DNA of 64,000 nucleotides, taken from contig NZ_FQXD01000003.1 of NCBI RefSeq assembly GCF_900129865.1, positions 186,001 through 250,000 on the forward strand. Direction: 5' to 3'. This DNA comes from Virgibacillus chiguensis (lineage in GTDB: Bacteria > Bacillota > Bacilli > Bacillales > Amphibacillaceae). The notes beneath the pieces were generated by a model, which worked only from the letters and a program-made list of their open reading frames with translations, did no database searches and was not told the origin of the DNA. How positions within the stretch are numbered: the first letter of the stretch is position 1; every line of letters begins with the position of its first letter. Both the position numbers and the translations under genes were made by a program. Below, one piece after another: positions 34,884 through 43,711 of this stretch.

Positions 34884-36104
34884 TTACTTTATCTCTTCAG
34901 CATTTTCATATCGGCTGTCTAAAAAATCCACAATATGAATAATATACCCCTCAATAGATTGCGGTTTTCGAACACAGGCTCCCCACTCTGGTAGCCCGTG
35001 ATGGCAGAGGATGCAATGTGACATTTGATGAATAGCTCCTAAAGATAATTCTATGCCTTCTGCTTCGATTATCTTTGTAAGGATCAATACGCCATAGGGA
35101 ATATGACCAACCATTACTCCTAATTCATCCATTGTAATTCCCGCTTGCTTTCTATTTTCTAAATCAGAATGGACAGCTGTAGGGAAGAGAAATTTAAATG
35201 CTTCAAATGTTTTTCCAGCATGGTCGTACTCTAATAACTTACCAATATCGTGAAATAGAATGCTCGTCATGATTACATCATAGTTAGGTTCTTGTTCCTT
35301 ATAGACCATCATACCTTGCAACATATCGTAGAGGTGATCTATGGTACCTTTCCAGATAAGTTGTTGATTTTCACTTGTTTGAAATTGCGACCATAATTCA
35401 TTTTTATAAGCTTTTTCTACTACACTAATTAGCTTCATGACAGCTTTATAATGATTTTCTTCCATTTTAATTATATATCTAGCAAATCTCATTAGGCCAA
35501 CCGTATGCTTTAATAGGCCACCTAAATAATTATGGTGGTACCCTTTTGCGGCAGGTCTAATTCTAAACTGATCCCAAAATTGACGCATTGCCCCTAATGC
35601 GATGTCTTTATATGGTAGTGCTAATTCATTTAGATAGGAAAATAGTTCAATAGTTAAATCGTCTATATTTTGTTGGGTATAAGCTAATAATGAGAACGGG
35701 TCTATCTCTTCTGTGCAAGGAGTTAATTGATGAATTGTTAAAGACTTATGTCCGCGAAAATCATCGACTATTCCTTCAATGTCAAAAACAGCGTATTTCT
35801 CTAAAATAGGTTGATACTTCTCTACAGCACCTTGATTATCCCACATTTTTGTATTTATCGTACCAGCATTATTGCTGAACAGCATTTTAAGATACTGCTT
35901 GTTTGTTTTTGTTTTTTGTACATGAAATTCATTAAGAAGTACTCGAACTTTCACATGGTTACCAGGGGATTCATCTGCTATGTTAAAAAACTCCGTAGAA
36001 TCAGGTAAAACGGGCGTTGGGAATTGGTTAAGAATTTCTTTTCGTTCTGCTTCATTGCAGTTAAAGGTGATAGGAACAAAATTGTAAAAATAAGATAATG
36101 TCAT
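34884..36104 (-). CDS. yhaM: YhaM-family 3'-5' exoribonuclease, divergent
   Basis: 406 residues, against about 314 in B. subtilis YhaM. An OB-type domain spans about 48-127 (VKVRVLLNEFHVQKTKTN, KMWDNQGAVEKYQ, FRGHKSLTIHQL). The HD domain follows: HHNYLGGLLKH at 190-200, FHDIGKLLEYD at 284-294, GHIPYG at 333-338, CHHGLPEWGA at 367-376 and VDFLDSR at 392-398. About 60 extra residues (211-275) separate the first two HD motifs. Metal-site residues look intact. The gene lies between yhaN and yhaL as in Bacillus but on the opposite strand. Confidence 0.82.
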   Translation of the reverse strand: MTLSYFYNFVPITFNCNEAERKEILNQFPTPVLPDSTEFFNIADESPGNHVKVRVLLNEFHVQKTKTNKQYLKMLFSNNAGTINTKMWDNQGAVEKYQPILEKYAVFDIEGIVDDFRGHKSLTIHQLTPCTEEIDPFSLLAYTQQNIDDLTIELFSYLNELALPYKDIALGAMRQFWDQFRIRPAAKGYHHNYLGGLLKHTVGLMRFARYIIKMEENHYKAVMKLISVVEKAYKNELWSQFQTSENQQLIWKGTIDHLYDMLQGMMVYKEQEPNYDVIMTSILFHDIGKLLEYDHAGKTFEAFKFLFPTAVHSDLENRKQAGITMDELGVMVGHIPYGVLILTKIIEAEGIELSLGAIHQMSHCILCHHGLPEWGACVRKPQSIEGYIIHIVDFLDSRYENAEEIK

Positions 36105-36323
36105 TATGTATCATCACTCCATTTTACTAAGCTTAATTAAGTGTATCTTAAATCATGTTTTATCGAAAATAATTTGCTATAAACCTTAAAAATTTAAAAA
36201 TTTCCTAGAGTGAAAAAAAGGCTCTTAACTTCGTTTGAAAAATTCCTATTTGTTTGTTGCATCCTTGTTCTGAACGAGCATAGATACTATCCTTTATAAG
36301 GAAAAGTGATATTTCATATCGAA

Positions 36324-36353
36324 GGTTATTTTTTCCCTTAGAAAACATATACT
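36324..36353 (+). promoter_or_regulatory. Candidate SigE promoter of yhaL
   Basis: GGTTATT, 15 bases, CATATACT; compatible with the mother-cell sigma pattern (KMATATT, 14-15 bases, CATACAHT) and 30 bases before the start. Confidence 0.35.
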
Positions 36354-36382
36354 TGTACAAGAGACAAGTAGGAGGAGATAAT

Positions 36383-36580
36383 ATGATACTCGGTGTACCT
36401 TGGTGGGTGTTTGCTATGATTTTACTCATTTTTGTTAGCGGATATATGGCTTTTCGGGGAATGGTTGCTGAAAGAAGAATGGAACAGCATTTCATTGAGC
36501 AAGAAGGGGAAGTATACATGGAGCGTGTTAGAAAGGGGAGGGAGTTGAAAGAAAGGGGGAAACAAGCAACTGATGAATAA
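36383..36580 (+). CDS. yhaL: Sporulation protein YhaL
   Basis: 65 residues from the ATG at 36383 (TAGGAGGAGAT upstream). It begins with a membrane anchor containing the hallmark PWWVFAMILLIFVSGYMAF, then a charged helix with HFIEQEGEVYMERVRKGREL. This matches B. subtilis YhaL, a small sporulation membrane protein encoded beside prsA. Terminator shared with prsA, which converges. Confidence 0.9.
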   Translation: MILGVPWWVFAMILLIFVSGYMAFRGMVAERRMEQHFIEQEGEVYMERVRKGRELKERGKQATDE

Positions 36581-36618
36581 ACAGAGGCTAGTGCCAACGA
36601 ATGGCCTAGCCTCTGTTT
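36580..36618. terminator. Bidirectional terminator between yhaL and prsA
   Basis: AACAGAGGCTAG(T)GCCA and TGGC CTAGCCTCTGTT arms, with TTTT on the plus side and the yhaL-side A residues serving the other strand. Confidence 0.88.
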
Positions 36619-36629
36619 TACATTGAATA

Positions 36630-37520
36630 TTAACCTTTTGCTTCTGTATCTTCAGATTCTTTATTCTTGTCTTGTTTAAACAAATCTTTGTATTTATCAA
36701 TTTTCACTTTAACGTCTGCGTCTTTAATTAGCTTATCAATTTTTTCCTGCATTTTAGTAGGATCCATTTTCTTTGTTAATAGCTCACGACGTAAGTCTTC
36801 TTTTACATCTTCATATTTTCCAAGTTGTTCTTCTTTATCGCGAATATCATTTACTTTAATAATATGGAAACCATGTTGTGTTTTGACTGGATCACTAACT
36901 TCATCCTTTTTCATACTATAGGCAGCATCTTCAAATTCTGGCACCATTTGTCCCGCAGAGAAGTAACCTAGGTCGCCACCTTTTTCAGCACTACCATCTG
37001 TAGAATATTCTTTTGCTAAGTCACTAAATTTTTTGCCATCGTCTAACTTCTTCTTAACTTCCTTAGCAGTCTTTTCGTCTTCTACTAAAATATGCTGTGC
37101 TTTTATTTCTTTGTTTTTACGGTCGTAAAGCTGTTTCAATTCTTCCTCTTTAATGTCTACATCTTCAGCGATCGCTTCTTCCTGCAATAAGCTAATTTTT
37201 ATCATGTTACGCAATTCATCTTCACTACCGAATTGCTGTTCAATAGCCATATCATATTGCTCACCAAGTTGGTCTTTCATTTTTTTAATTTCTTTATCAA
37301 CTTGATCGTCAGAAACATCGTACTTATCGTTAAGTACTTCTACAGTCACCAATTCCTGTAAAACTTCTTCGCCATGGCGATCCTTTAGTACTTCATAAAA
37401 CTCATCTTTCGTTATATTTCCAGCTCCAGTTTCAACGACAGCTTCGTCATCTCCAGAACTACACGCGCCTAGTGCTAATACACTAGCAGTTAACGTAGCA
37501 GCAATTGCTATTTTCTTCAT
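36630..37520 (-). CDS. prsA: Extracytoplasmic foldase PrsA
   Basis: 296 residues from the ATG at 37520, which follows AGGAG. A lipoprotein signal peptide ends LGAC (Cys20). An N-terminal chaperone region with a short TGAGNITKDEFYEVL strand-helix comes next, then a parvulin peptidyl-prolyl isomerase domain (about 135-225: KAQHILVEDEKTA, FSDLAKEYSTDGSAEKGGDL, HGFHIIKV) and a helical charged C-terminus. It folds secreted proteins on the outer face of the membrane. Position beside yhaL is conserved. Confidence 0.96.
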   Translation of the reverse strand: MKKIAIAATLTASVLALGACSSGDDEAVVETGAGNITKDEFYEVLKDRHGEEVLQELVTVEVLNDKYDVSDDQVDKEIKKMKDQLGEQYDMAIEQQFGSEDELRNMIKISLLQEEAIAEDVDIKEEELKQLYDRKNKEIKAQHILVEDEKTAKEVKKKLDDGKKFSDLAKEYSTDGSAEKGGDLGYFSAGQMVPEFEDAAYSMKKDEVSDPVKTQHGFHIIKVNDIRDKEEQLGKYEDVKEDLRRELLTKKMDPTKMQEKIDKLIKDADVKVKIDKYKDLFKQDKNKESEDTEAKG

Positions 37521-37643
37521 ACTCAAACACTCCTAATCTGCTTGTACAATAATTCTCCCCTAGCAATTAATATAACATAAAATGAAGTTAAAAATACAGT
37601 TCATTTCTAAAATAACAACAAAAAATTTTCGTCAATAGTTTGG

Positions 37644-37829
37644 TTATACCATTGCGTTCATCAATCGCAAGTAGGAACTGACTAGAAGAATTGTAATCAT
37701 TAGATTAATGACTCGGAACATCTTGCCTTGTTTTAGTGCTTCCATTTCCATTTTAATACACAATTTATGCGTTAAAGAATTAAAAATAAGAAATATTATA
37801 AATCCATAAATGAGAAAAATGATATTCAT
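37644..37829 (-). CDS. Small membrane protein, unknown
   Basis: 61 residues from the ATG at 37829 behind a GGGGGG ribosome site; the longer frame upstream has no such site. Two hydrophobic segments (residues 1-18 and 42-60) flank a charged middle (CIKMEMEALKQGKMFR). I do not recognise the family. It lies between prsA and yhaJ, where Bacillus carries yhaK-like small genes. Confidence 0.55.
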   Translation of the reverse strand: MNIIFLIYGFIIFLIFNSLTHKLCIKMEMEALKQGKMFRVINLMITILLVSSYLRLMNAMV

Positions 37830-38072
37830 GGTACCCCCCCCTATATTTAAAGAACAGATTATACTTATTGGCTCTAAAAAGGAACGACGAAGGGCTGTTA
37901 ATCTCCTTGTCATTTTAAAATATCATATTCTTTACTGTATCAAAAGTTTAATCATCTGAATAGGGGTTAATTGGTTTCTTTATCCGATTAGAACATCATG
38001 TTGCCGTACCATCTAAGCATGAAACAATCCTACTATTCTCAGAACGTAGGGGATAAACAAATGCGATATAGT

Positions 38073-38112
38073 AAAAGCCGAACAATAAAATTGGTATTGT
38101 TCGGCTTTTTTA
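38073..38112. terminator. Bidirectional terminator hairpin
   Basis: AAAAGCCGAACAATA and TATTGTTCGGCTTTT around AAATTGG, with T-runs on both strands. It can end yhaJ transcription on the minus strand. A family B repeat head (GATAAGAAAGTATAAAAG) starts directly after it. Confidence 0.85.
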
Positions 38113-38345
38113 AGAGATAAGAAAGTATAAAAGTTTGATGCTATGGGGCCGGCTTCATCGCCAAGCAACTAGGCGATTTCACGAATCACCTTACGATAAG
38201 TTATCATCGGTTCGTGCCTCAATAGGAAGGCCTACTAAAGACGGGTTTGCCTTAGGGCGCCGGAGCGTGATTCCTAAAACATTCGTTAATTCGCTACACT
38301 CGCTATGTTGCTAAACGGGCCCCCCGAGCCTTTGTTCACATTATA
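38113..38345 (+). repeat. Family B dispersed repeat, long form
   Basis: AGAGATAAGAAAGTATAAAA, then GCCGGCTTCATCGCCAAGCA, TTATCATCGGTTCGTGCCTC, AGGAAGGCCTACTAAAGACG, CGTGATTCCTAAAAC, TTCGCTACACTCGCTATGTT and GCCTTTGTTCAC. Closest to the copy at 21455. Confidence 0.75.
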
Positions 38346-38415
38346 GGGAGTATATAATTTGCGGGTTGAAATTTTTTAGTTAGCTGTTTGGATAAAGCGT
38401 AAGCACTTCTTTAGG

Positions 38416-38967
38416 TTATGAACCTTGAATTAGTATATCTAAGCCATTGCCGTCTTCATTATTCTCTATGAGTGAACATTTGGGCGCTTTCCAGAGCTGA
38501 CAAATATATAGTAAATCAATGAAAGCAATGCCGATATTTACGGATGTAAGTAATAAAATGTACACCGAATAGGAGTGAAAGTAATAACTGGCAACAACTC
38601 CTGGAATAGTTAATAAAGCGGTTGGTGCTATAGTTGCAAGTAAATACGCTTTTTTGGTTAAGTGATATTTTGTATAATAATAGAACACAGGAAAGCATCT
38701 ATTTTTAAATTTAAAGACGATTTTCATACGTTTATTCATTAGAATTAAAGGAAGTATGTGCATGGACGAATGAATCATTGGTAGAAGCATGAGAAATAAG
38801 AAGAAAGGTAAAATTCCGATCTCACTGACTTCTGCTGTTGAACCTTGTGCCATAGTTATTACTACATATAAAAGAATAAAAGAGAACAACGTAATTAAGC
38901 TTGACATAAGAAATAATCGATTACGACCAAAGTCTTTTGCAAGGTTGATGGATTTCCAACAATTCAT
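38416..38967 (-). CDS. yhaJ: DUF3267 membrane protein YhaJ (degenerate zincin motif)
   Basis: 183 residues, four membrane segments (about 20-38, 50-75, 100-122, 128-150). The family is annotated as putative membrane zinc peptidases with an HExxH motif. Here the corresponding stretch reads PMIHSSMHILPL, so the catalytic Glu is absent while both His remain. YhaJ of B. subtilis belongs to this family and lies in the same place. Activity as a protease is doubtful. AGGAATTGGAGGG lies before the ATG. Confidence 0.75.
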   Translation of the reverse strand: MNCWKSINLAKDFGRNRLFLMSSLITLFSFILLYVVITMAQGSTAEVSEIGILPFFLFLMLLPMIHSSMHILPLILMNKRMKIVFKFKNRCFPVFYYYTKYHLTKKAYLLATIAPTALLTIPGVVASYYFHSYSVYILLLTSVNIGIAFIDLLYICQLWKAPKCSLIENNEDGNGLDILIQGS

Positions 38968-39300
38968 GTGGATCCCTCCAATTCCTATAAAATGTTACTT
39001 ATCCTTCAAGAATCATAGTAAAAATGGCTGCAAAAAGCAATAGGTTTGAAGCAAATTTTTTACTTGTTAAAAAATGTTTACATTTACCTCATAGAACAGT
39101 AATTGAATCTACAATTAGTTGGGGGTTCTTTCTTCCCCCTGAATGTCAGGAGCTTTAGAAAAACATAGCTTATCGGCGAATATTATGGTGAAATCTTTTT
39201 ATTTGCGAACATCAGATGAAACGCCTTTTACCATACGGGTGTGCTCCTACTTATGCTATAATAGAAAAATAGGCTGGAAAGGAGAAACGAGGGAATACCT
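38968..39300. other. Intergenic region before yhaI
   Basis: Divergent promoter region of yhaJ and yhaI. It contains a GGGGGTTCTTTCTTCCCCC hairpin at about 39120 and a TATAAT at about 39256. No clear -35, no gene. Confidence 0.4.
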
Positions 39301-39636
39301 ATGAAAAATGAGGCAGAAACGTTTGCTTTTCACTTGCATTTACTTTCCAAAATTATTGATAAGGAAACACACCCGTTTACAAAGCTAATTATAGAACAAG
39401 GTGTAACAGAAGATGAATACAATCGCTTAATTCACTTACTTGATCTGCTAGAAAACCAATTAAAAAAACAAAAAGAAGCAGGATTATTAGATTTTTCTTC
39501 CTTATTGATCCATTTTGCTGGTATGCTAACTGAAAAATTAGCACCTCATCAAACTATTTATGCACTAAAAAAAGAAGGATATTATCCTTCTTTAATGAAT
39601 GAGTTTTTAAAAATCATGGAAAATTTAGGGGATTAG
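39301..39636 (+). CDS. yhaI: YhaI family protein (DUF1878)
   Basis: 111 residues, soluble and helical. AFHLHLLSKIIDKETHPFTK and the ending YYPSLMNEFLKIMENL fit the DUF1878/YhaI family as I know it. Function unknown. In B. subtilis it is the neighbour of scoC; here the next gene is opuAR instead. Confidence 0.85.
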   Translation: MKNEAETFAFHLHLLSKIIDKETHPFTKLIIEQGVTEDEYNRLIHLLDLLENQLKKQKEAGLLDFSSLLIHFAGMLTEKLAPHQTIYALKKEGYYPSLMNEFLKIMENLGD

Positions 39637-39736
39637 CATACAACATACATGTGTTTTCTTCTGAGAAGCTGGCAATCTTATTTTACGGTAAAATAATGAA
39701 TTCCACTGCCTGCTTTACAGCTTTATTGTCATTTTG

Positions 39737-40222
39737 CTAATCCTTTTTTACCTCACGAAATACATCTTCCATTTTCTGGTGAAACTGAATTATCTCTTGA
39801 AGACGTTCTTCCGTAGCTTTTAATTTTAAATTAGTATGATTCCTCTTTATTTCTTTCATCATTTGCTCCAATTCTATAAATGCGCTTTTTTGTTGATTCA
39901 CCGCTTCTACCCACTTGTTCAAATAAGAAATCATAAATGCTTTAAATAATTGTGTATGCGCTCTATAAAGACTTTTACGCACGCCTTTCTTCCAAACGCG
40001 TGTGACTAAATTTTGGTCTGCGAGCGTTCGAATACTTGTACTCATCGCCGTTTTACTTTTTCCTAGGGCCTCCGCCATATCATCTAGTGTCATCGGTTTG
40101 TCAGCTAAATATAAATATGTAAATAGTCTTGACTCTAATGGTGTTAGTCCAAACATTTCGATAGTCTTTGTAAATTCAAGTAAAATTTTATTGTTTATAT
40201 TCTCTGTTTGAGGTTTATTCAT
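39737..40222 (-). CDS. opuAR: GbsR-family repressor OpuAR
   Basis: 161 residues; AGGAGGATTTT precedes the ATG. The winged helix has the family motif FGLTPLESRLFTYLYLADKP, MTLDDMAEALGKSKTAMSTS, IRTLADQNLVTRVW. It is divergent from the opuA operon, the arrangement described for OpuAR in Bacillus infantis, where OpuAR represses the betaine importer opuA. The 360-bp region between them contains a 44-bp dyad and a sigma-A-like promoter. A dyad AACCTT...AAGGTT at 40237-40256 in its own leader could serve autoregulation. Confidence 0.88.
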   Translation of the reverse strand: MNKPQTENINNKILLEFTKTIEMFGLTPLESRLFTYLYLADKPMTLDDMAEALGKSKTAMSTSIRTLADQNLVTRVWKKGVRKSLYRAHTQLFKAFMISYLNKWVEAVNQQKSAFIELEQMMKEIKRNHTNLKLKATEERLQEIIQFHQKMEDVFREVKKD

Positions 40223-40331
40223 AAAATCCTCCTAAAACCTTGATATATAAAGGTTACACTAAATAGCAAACGATTAAAACTTTGTCATTGGGTAGTAATT
40301 TAAAGCATATTGAAGTTATATAAAGAATAAC

Positions 40332-40375
40332 GTACATATTTTTTGTTCAGTTTTAACTGTATAAAAAATATGTAC
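40332..40375. promoter_or_regulatory. 44-bp dyad, candidate OpuAR operator
   Basis: Perfect 13-base arms GTACATATTTTTT and AAAAAATATGTAC flank 18 bases that contain a second dyad, CAGTTTTAACTG. There is no T-run placement for a terminator of either gene. It sits 21 bases upstream of the opuA -35. Confidence 0.65.
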
Positions 40376-40396
40376 AAAACTTAAAGAATTTAAAGT

Positions 40397-40425
40397 TTGT
40401 GTTGTAAATACAAAATAGTTATAGT
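40397..40425 (+). promoter_or_regulatory. Candidate sigma-A promoter of opuA
   Basis: TTGTGT, 17 bases, TATAGT, about 155 bases before the chosen opuAA start. Confidence 0.45.
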
Positions 40426-40579
40426 TGTAAAGTAAGTAAATGACATGTTCCGAACTGTTGAAAAACTATGAAAACTTCATGCTAGTTTTTCAAGGGGCTT
40501 GGTATGTAGTCGCAATGATCAAAAAGTAGTAGTACGATTGCATGATCATTTGCGCAAACTAAATAACGAGGTGAAAAGT

Positions 40580-41779
40580 GTGCCGATAGTAATAGAGGCA
40601 AAGAATGTATCTAAAATATTTGGAAAGAATCCGAAGCAATCCATTAAGTTATTGGATCAGGGTTTATCGAAAGAAGAAATATTGAAAGAGACTGGTAATA
40701 CAGTTGGAGTCAATCGAGCTTCTTTTTCGGTAGAGCAAGGTGAAGTGTTTGTAATTATGGGGTTATCTGGTAGCGGGAAATCTACTTTAGTTCGAATGTT
40801 GAACCGACTCATTGAACCGACAGAAGGTACGATTTTGATCGATGGTGAGGATTTAGTAGCAATGGATAAGCAAGCGCTACGTAATGTTCGTAGACAAAAG
40901 CTAAGCATGGTTTTTCAAAACTTTGGTTTATTTCCTCATCGTACCATTTTACAAAATGCTGAATACGGTTTAGAAATTCAAAAGGTGGATAAAGAAAAAC
41001 GGCAAAGCAAAGCAAAAGAAGCATTAGAATTGGTAGGTTTAGGAGGTTATATGCATCAAAAACCAAACCAGTTATCAGGAGGTATGCAACAACGTGTCGG
41101 CCTCGCACGTGCGTTAGCGAATGACCCGGAAGTGCTGTTAATGGATGAAGCTTTTTCTGCTTTAGATCCGCTAATTCGTAAAGAAATGCAAGATGAATTA
41201 ATGGACTTACAAAATAAAATGCAAAAAACGATCATCTTTATTACGCATGATTTAGACGAAGCATTACGTATTGGTGATCGAATTGCACTTATGAAAGACG
41301 GATCGATTGTCCAAATTGGTACACCAGAAGAGATTTTAGTTAATCCAGAGAATGATTATGTAGAAAAATTTGTCGAGGATGTGGATCGTTCGAAAGTGTT
41401 AACAGCACAACATATCATGAAGCGACCGGAAACTGTTAATTTAGATAGGCATGGACCAAGAGTGGCGCTGGAACGAATGCGTGAAGAAGGGTTGTCAAGT
41501 ATTTTTGTGGTAGATAGTAAAAGAAATCTTAAGGGGTATATCACAGCAGATAATGCATCTGAAGCAAGAAAATCAGGGATCAAGGATTTAAAAGAAATAT
41601 TGAAAAATGATATTCCAACTGTAGAAAAAGAAACACCGATGCATGATATTTTTGATTTAATTTATAATTCACCTATTCCAGTTGCAGTTGTAGACAATGA
41701 AAAGTTAGCAGGCGTGATCGTTAGAGGGGCAGTAATTGCCGCTTTATCCAGTGAGAATGAGGTGAATTTACATGTTTAA
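40580..41779 (+). CDS. opuAA: Glycine betaine ABC transporter ATPase OpuAA
   Basis: 399 residues from the GTG at 40580 (GAGGTGAAAAG upstream); the frame extends further back without a ribosome site. Residues 1-50 hold the OpuAA-specific lead (KNVSKIFGKNPKQ, SKEEILKETGNTVGVN). Walker A is GLSGSGKST at 61-69, signature LSGGMQQRVGLARA, Walker B LLMDEAFSALDP and H-loop FITHDLDEA. Two CBS modules close the protein (from about 278, HIMKRPETVNLD); in OpuA-type transporters CBS domains sense ionic strength. It energises betaine uptake under osmotic stress. Confidence 0.96.
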   Translation: MPIVIEAKNVSKIFGKNPKQSIKLLDQGLSKEEILKETGNTVGVNRASFSVEQGEVFVIMGLSGSGKSTLVRMLNRLIEPTEGTILIDGEDLVAMDKQALRNVRRQKLSMVFQNFGLFPHRTILQNAEYGLEIQKVDKEKRQSKAKEALELVGLGGYMHQKPNQLSGGMQQRVGLARALANDPEVLLMDEAFSALDPLIRKEMQDELMDLQNKMQKTIIFITHDLDEALRIGDRIALMKDGSIVQIGTPEEILVNPENDYVEKFVEDVDRSKVLTAQHIMKRPETVNLDRHGPRVALERMREEGLSSIFVVDSKRNLKGYITADNASEARKSGIKDLKEILKNDIPTVEKETPMHDIFDLIYNSPIPVAVVDNEKLAGVIVRGAVIAALSSENEVNLHV

Positions 41780-42629
41780 TAATGTCTTAGACGCTGTACC
41801 AAATATGCCATTAGCTAAATGGACTGATAACGCTACAGATTGGATTACAGAATCATTTTCCTTTCTATTTGATCCTGTGAAAGAACAGTTTGAGAAATTT
41901 ATGGATGTTACTTCTGAAGCCTTGATGGGTGTCCCGCCACTTATTATTATTCTTGTTGTAGCAATTATAGCGTTCTTTATATCAGGAAAGAAAGTTGGGC
42001 TTGCTGCATTTTCCATTGTTGGTCTGTGGTTGATCTACAACCAAGGGTTATGGGATCAGCTAATTAACACATTTACACTCGTATTGTTGGCGAGTATTTT
42101 ATCCGTCATTATTGGTGTTCCTATCGGTATTCTCATGTCTAAAAGTAATATTGCAACCGCAATTATTACACCAATTCTCGATTTTATGCAAACCATGCCG
42201 GCCTTTGTCTATTTGATTCCGGCAGTAGCGTTCTTTGGTATCGGAATGGTACCGGGTGTGTTCGCTTCCTTAATTTTTGCTACCCCACCTACTGTTCGCT
42301 TTACAAATTTAGGAATTCGTCAAGTTTCTGCTGAGTTAGTAGAAGCTTCAGAAGCTTTCGGAAGCACAGGTGCTCAAAAGTTGTTTAAAGTCGAACTTCC
42401 GATGGCGAAATCAACCATTATGGCAGGAATTAACCAAACGGTCATGTTAGCCTTATCTATGGTTGTCATTGCATCTATGATCGGAGCACCTGGTTTAGGT
42501 AGAGACGTTCTTTCAGCATTACAGCGTGCAGAAGCGGGAGCTGGATTTGTTGCAGGAATTGGTATAGTGATTTTAGCGATCATTATGGATCGTTTCACGC
42601 AAAGTATGAATAATCGAAAAGAAAAATAA
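41772..42629 (+). CDS. opuAB: Glycine betaine ABC transporter permease OpuAB
   Basis: 285 residues, overlapping opuAA by eight bases. About seven membrane segments; the conserved binding-protein-dependent permease loop reads EASEAFGSTGAQKLFKVELP. LDFMQTMPAFVYLIPAVAFF is typical of the OpuAB/ProW family. The N-terminal amphipathic stretch (DNATDWITESFSFLFDPVKE) also matches OpuAB. Together with OpuAA it forms the membrane core that accepts both binding proteins encoded downstream. Confidence 0.96.
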   Translation: MFNNVLDAVPNMPLAKWTDNATDWITESFSFLFDPVKEQFEKFMDVTSEALMGVPPLIIILVVAIIAFFISGKKVGLAAFSIVGLWLIYNQGLWDQLINTFTLVLLASILSVIIGVPIGILMSKSNIATAIITPILDFMQTMPAFVYLIPAVAFFGIGMVPGVFASLIFATPPTVRFTNLGIRQVSAELVEASEAFGSTGAQKLFKVELPMAKSTIMAGINQTVMLALSMVVIASMIGAPGLGRDVLSALQRAEAGAGFVAGIGIVILAIIMDRFTQSMNNRKEK

Positions 42630-42697
42630 GCTCATTGGTACCTTTTCTTAAAGAAAAGTTTCCATATAACTATGAAGAAAAAGGGGAGTATTAGATT

Positions 42698-43597
42698 ATG
42701 TTAAAATTTAATTGGAAACGCCTTGGCTTAGTTACTGGGCTTTCATTAACTTTATTTGCAGCTGGATGTGGGTCAGATGATGAATCATCTGATTCAAAAG
42801 AAGGAACATCTGGCGAAGGTGAAAGTAAAGAAATAGAATTAGTCTATGTAGAGTGGGATTCTGAAGTAGCTTCTACGCATGTAATTGGAAAAGTATTGGA
42901 AGATCAAGGCTTTGATGTTACGTTAACCCCACTAGATAATGCCGTTATGTGGGAAGCGGTAGCCAATGGAGAGGCAGACGGTATGGTAGCAGCATGGCTT
43001 CCTGGTACACATCAAAGTCAATATGAGCAATATGGCGACCAAGTAGTAGAACTAGGCGTAAATTTGGAAGGTGCAAAGATTGGCTTAGTTGTACCAGAAT
43101 ATATGGATGTCACTAGTATTGAGGATTTAGATAAACAAGCTGATCAAACTATTACTGGTATTGAGCCGGGGGCAGGTGTTGTAGCTGCTTCAGAAAAAGC
43201 GGTTGAGGACTATGAGAACTTAAGTAATTGGACTGTACAGACCTCTTCAAGTGGTGCAATGGCAACGGAGTTAGGGTCTGCGATTGAAAATGAAGAGGAA
43301 ATTGTAGTAACAGGTTGGACGCCGCATTGGAAATTTGCAAAATATGACTTGAAATATTTAGAAGATCCAAAAGGTTCATTTGGAGAGGCTGAAACCATTG
43401 AAACGATGGTGCGTGAAGGATTGGAAGAAGATATGCCAAATGCGTACCAGATTTTAGATCAATTCAGCTGGACGGCTGAAGATATGGAAGCTGTTATGCT
43501 TGAGATTTCAGATGGCGCTAAGCCTACAGAAGCTGCTGCAAATTGGATAGAAGAAAATCAAGATAAAGTGGATGAATGGCTAAAAGGTGTAGAGTAA
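42698..43597 (+). CDS. opuAC: Glycine betaine-binding lipoprotein, permuted domain order (OpuAC1)
   Basis: 299 residues, lipobox AAGC (Cys24). Lobe order is reversed relative to B. subtilis OpuAC: residues 45-143 hold the lobe with VYVEWDSEVAST (Trp53) and AAWLPGTH (Trp100), and residues 149-299 the lobe starting TITGIEPGAG and containing VTGWTPHWKF (Trp207, Trp211). The three Trp positions that form the betaine cage in OpuAC (EWDSE, AWLP, GWTPHW) are all kept. This order is as in Lactococcus OpuA-type domains. AAAAAGGGGAG precedes the ATG. Confidence 0.92.
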   Translation: MLKFNWKRLGLVTGLSLTLFAAGCGSDDESSDSKEGTSGEGESKEIELVYVEWDSEVASTHVIGKVLEDQGFDVTLTPLDNAVMWEAVANGEADGMVAAWLPGTHQSQYEQYGDQVVELGVNLEGAKIGLVVPEYMDVTSIEDLDKQADQTITGIEPGAGVVAASEKAVEDYENLSNWTVQTSSSGAMATELGSAIENEEEIVVTGWTPHWKFAKYDLKYLEDPKGSFGEAETIETMVREGLEEDMPNAYQILDQFSWTAEDMEAVMLEISDGAKPTEAAANWIEENQDKVDEWLKGVE

Positions 43598-43645
43598 GTT
43601 GAAATGTATTTTGTTTAAATAACAGCCACAAAGAAATATATATGT

Positions 43646-43674
43646 GAAGCTGATACTATCCTGTATCAGCTTTC
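43646..43674 (+). terminator. Hairpin between the two opuAC genes
   Basis: GAAGCTGATAC and GTATCAGCTTTC arms around TATCCT without a good T-run. It could be a leaky terminator or an RNA-processing/stability structure that sets the ratio of the two binding proteins. Confidence 0.55.
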
Positions 43675-43711
43675 TAATAAAAATTAGTATAAGGAATAAG
43701 GAGAGGGTTTA

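Noticed and set aside
40332-40375. The long dyad as a terminator for opuAR or opuA
   Set aside because: It lies upstream of both divergent genes and therefore cannot end either transcript.
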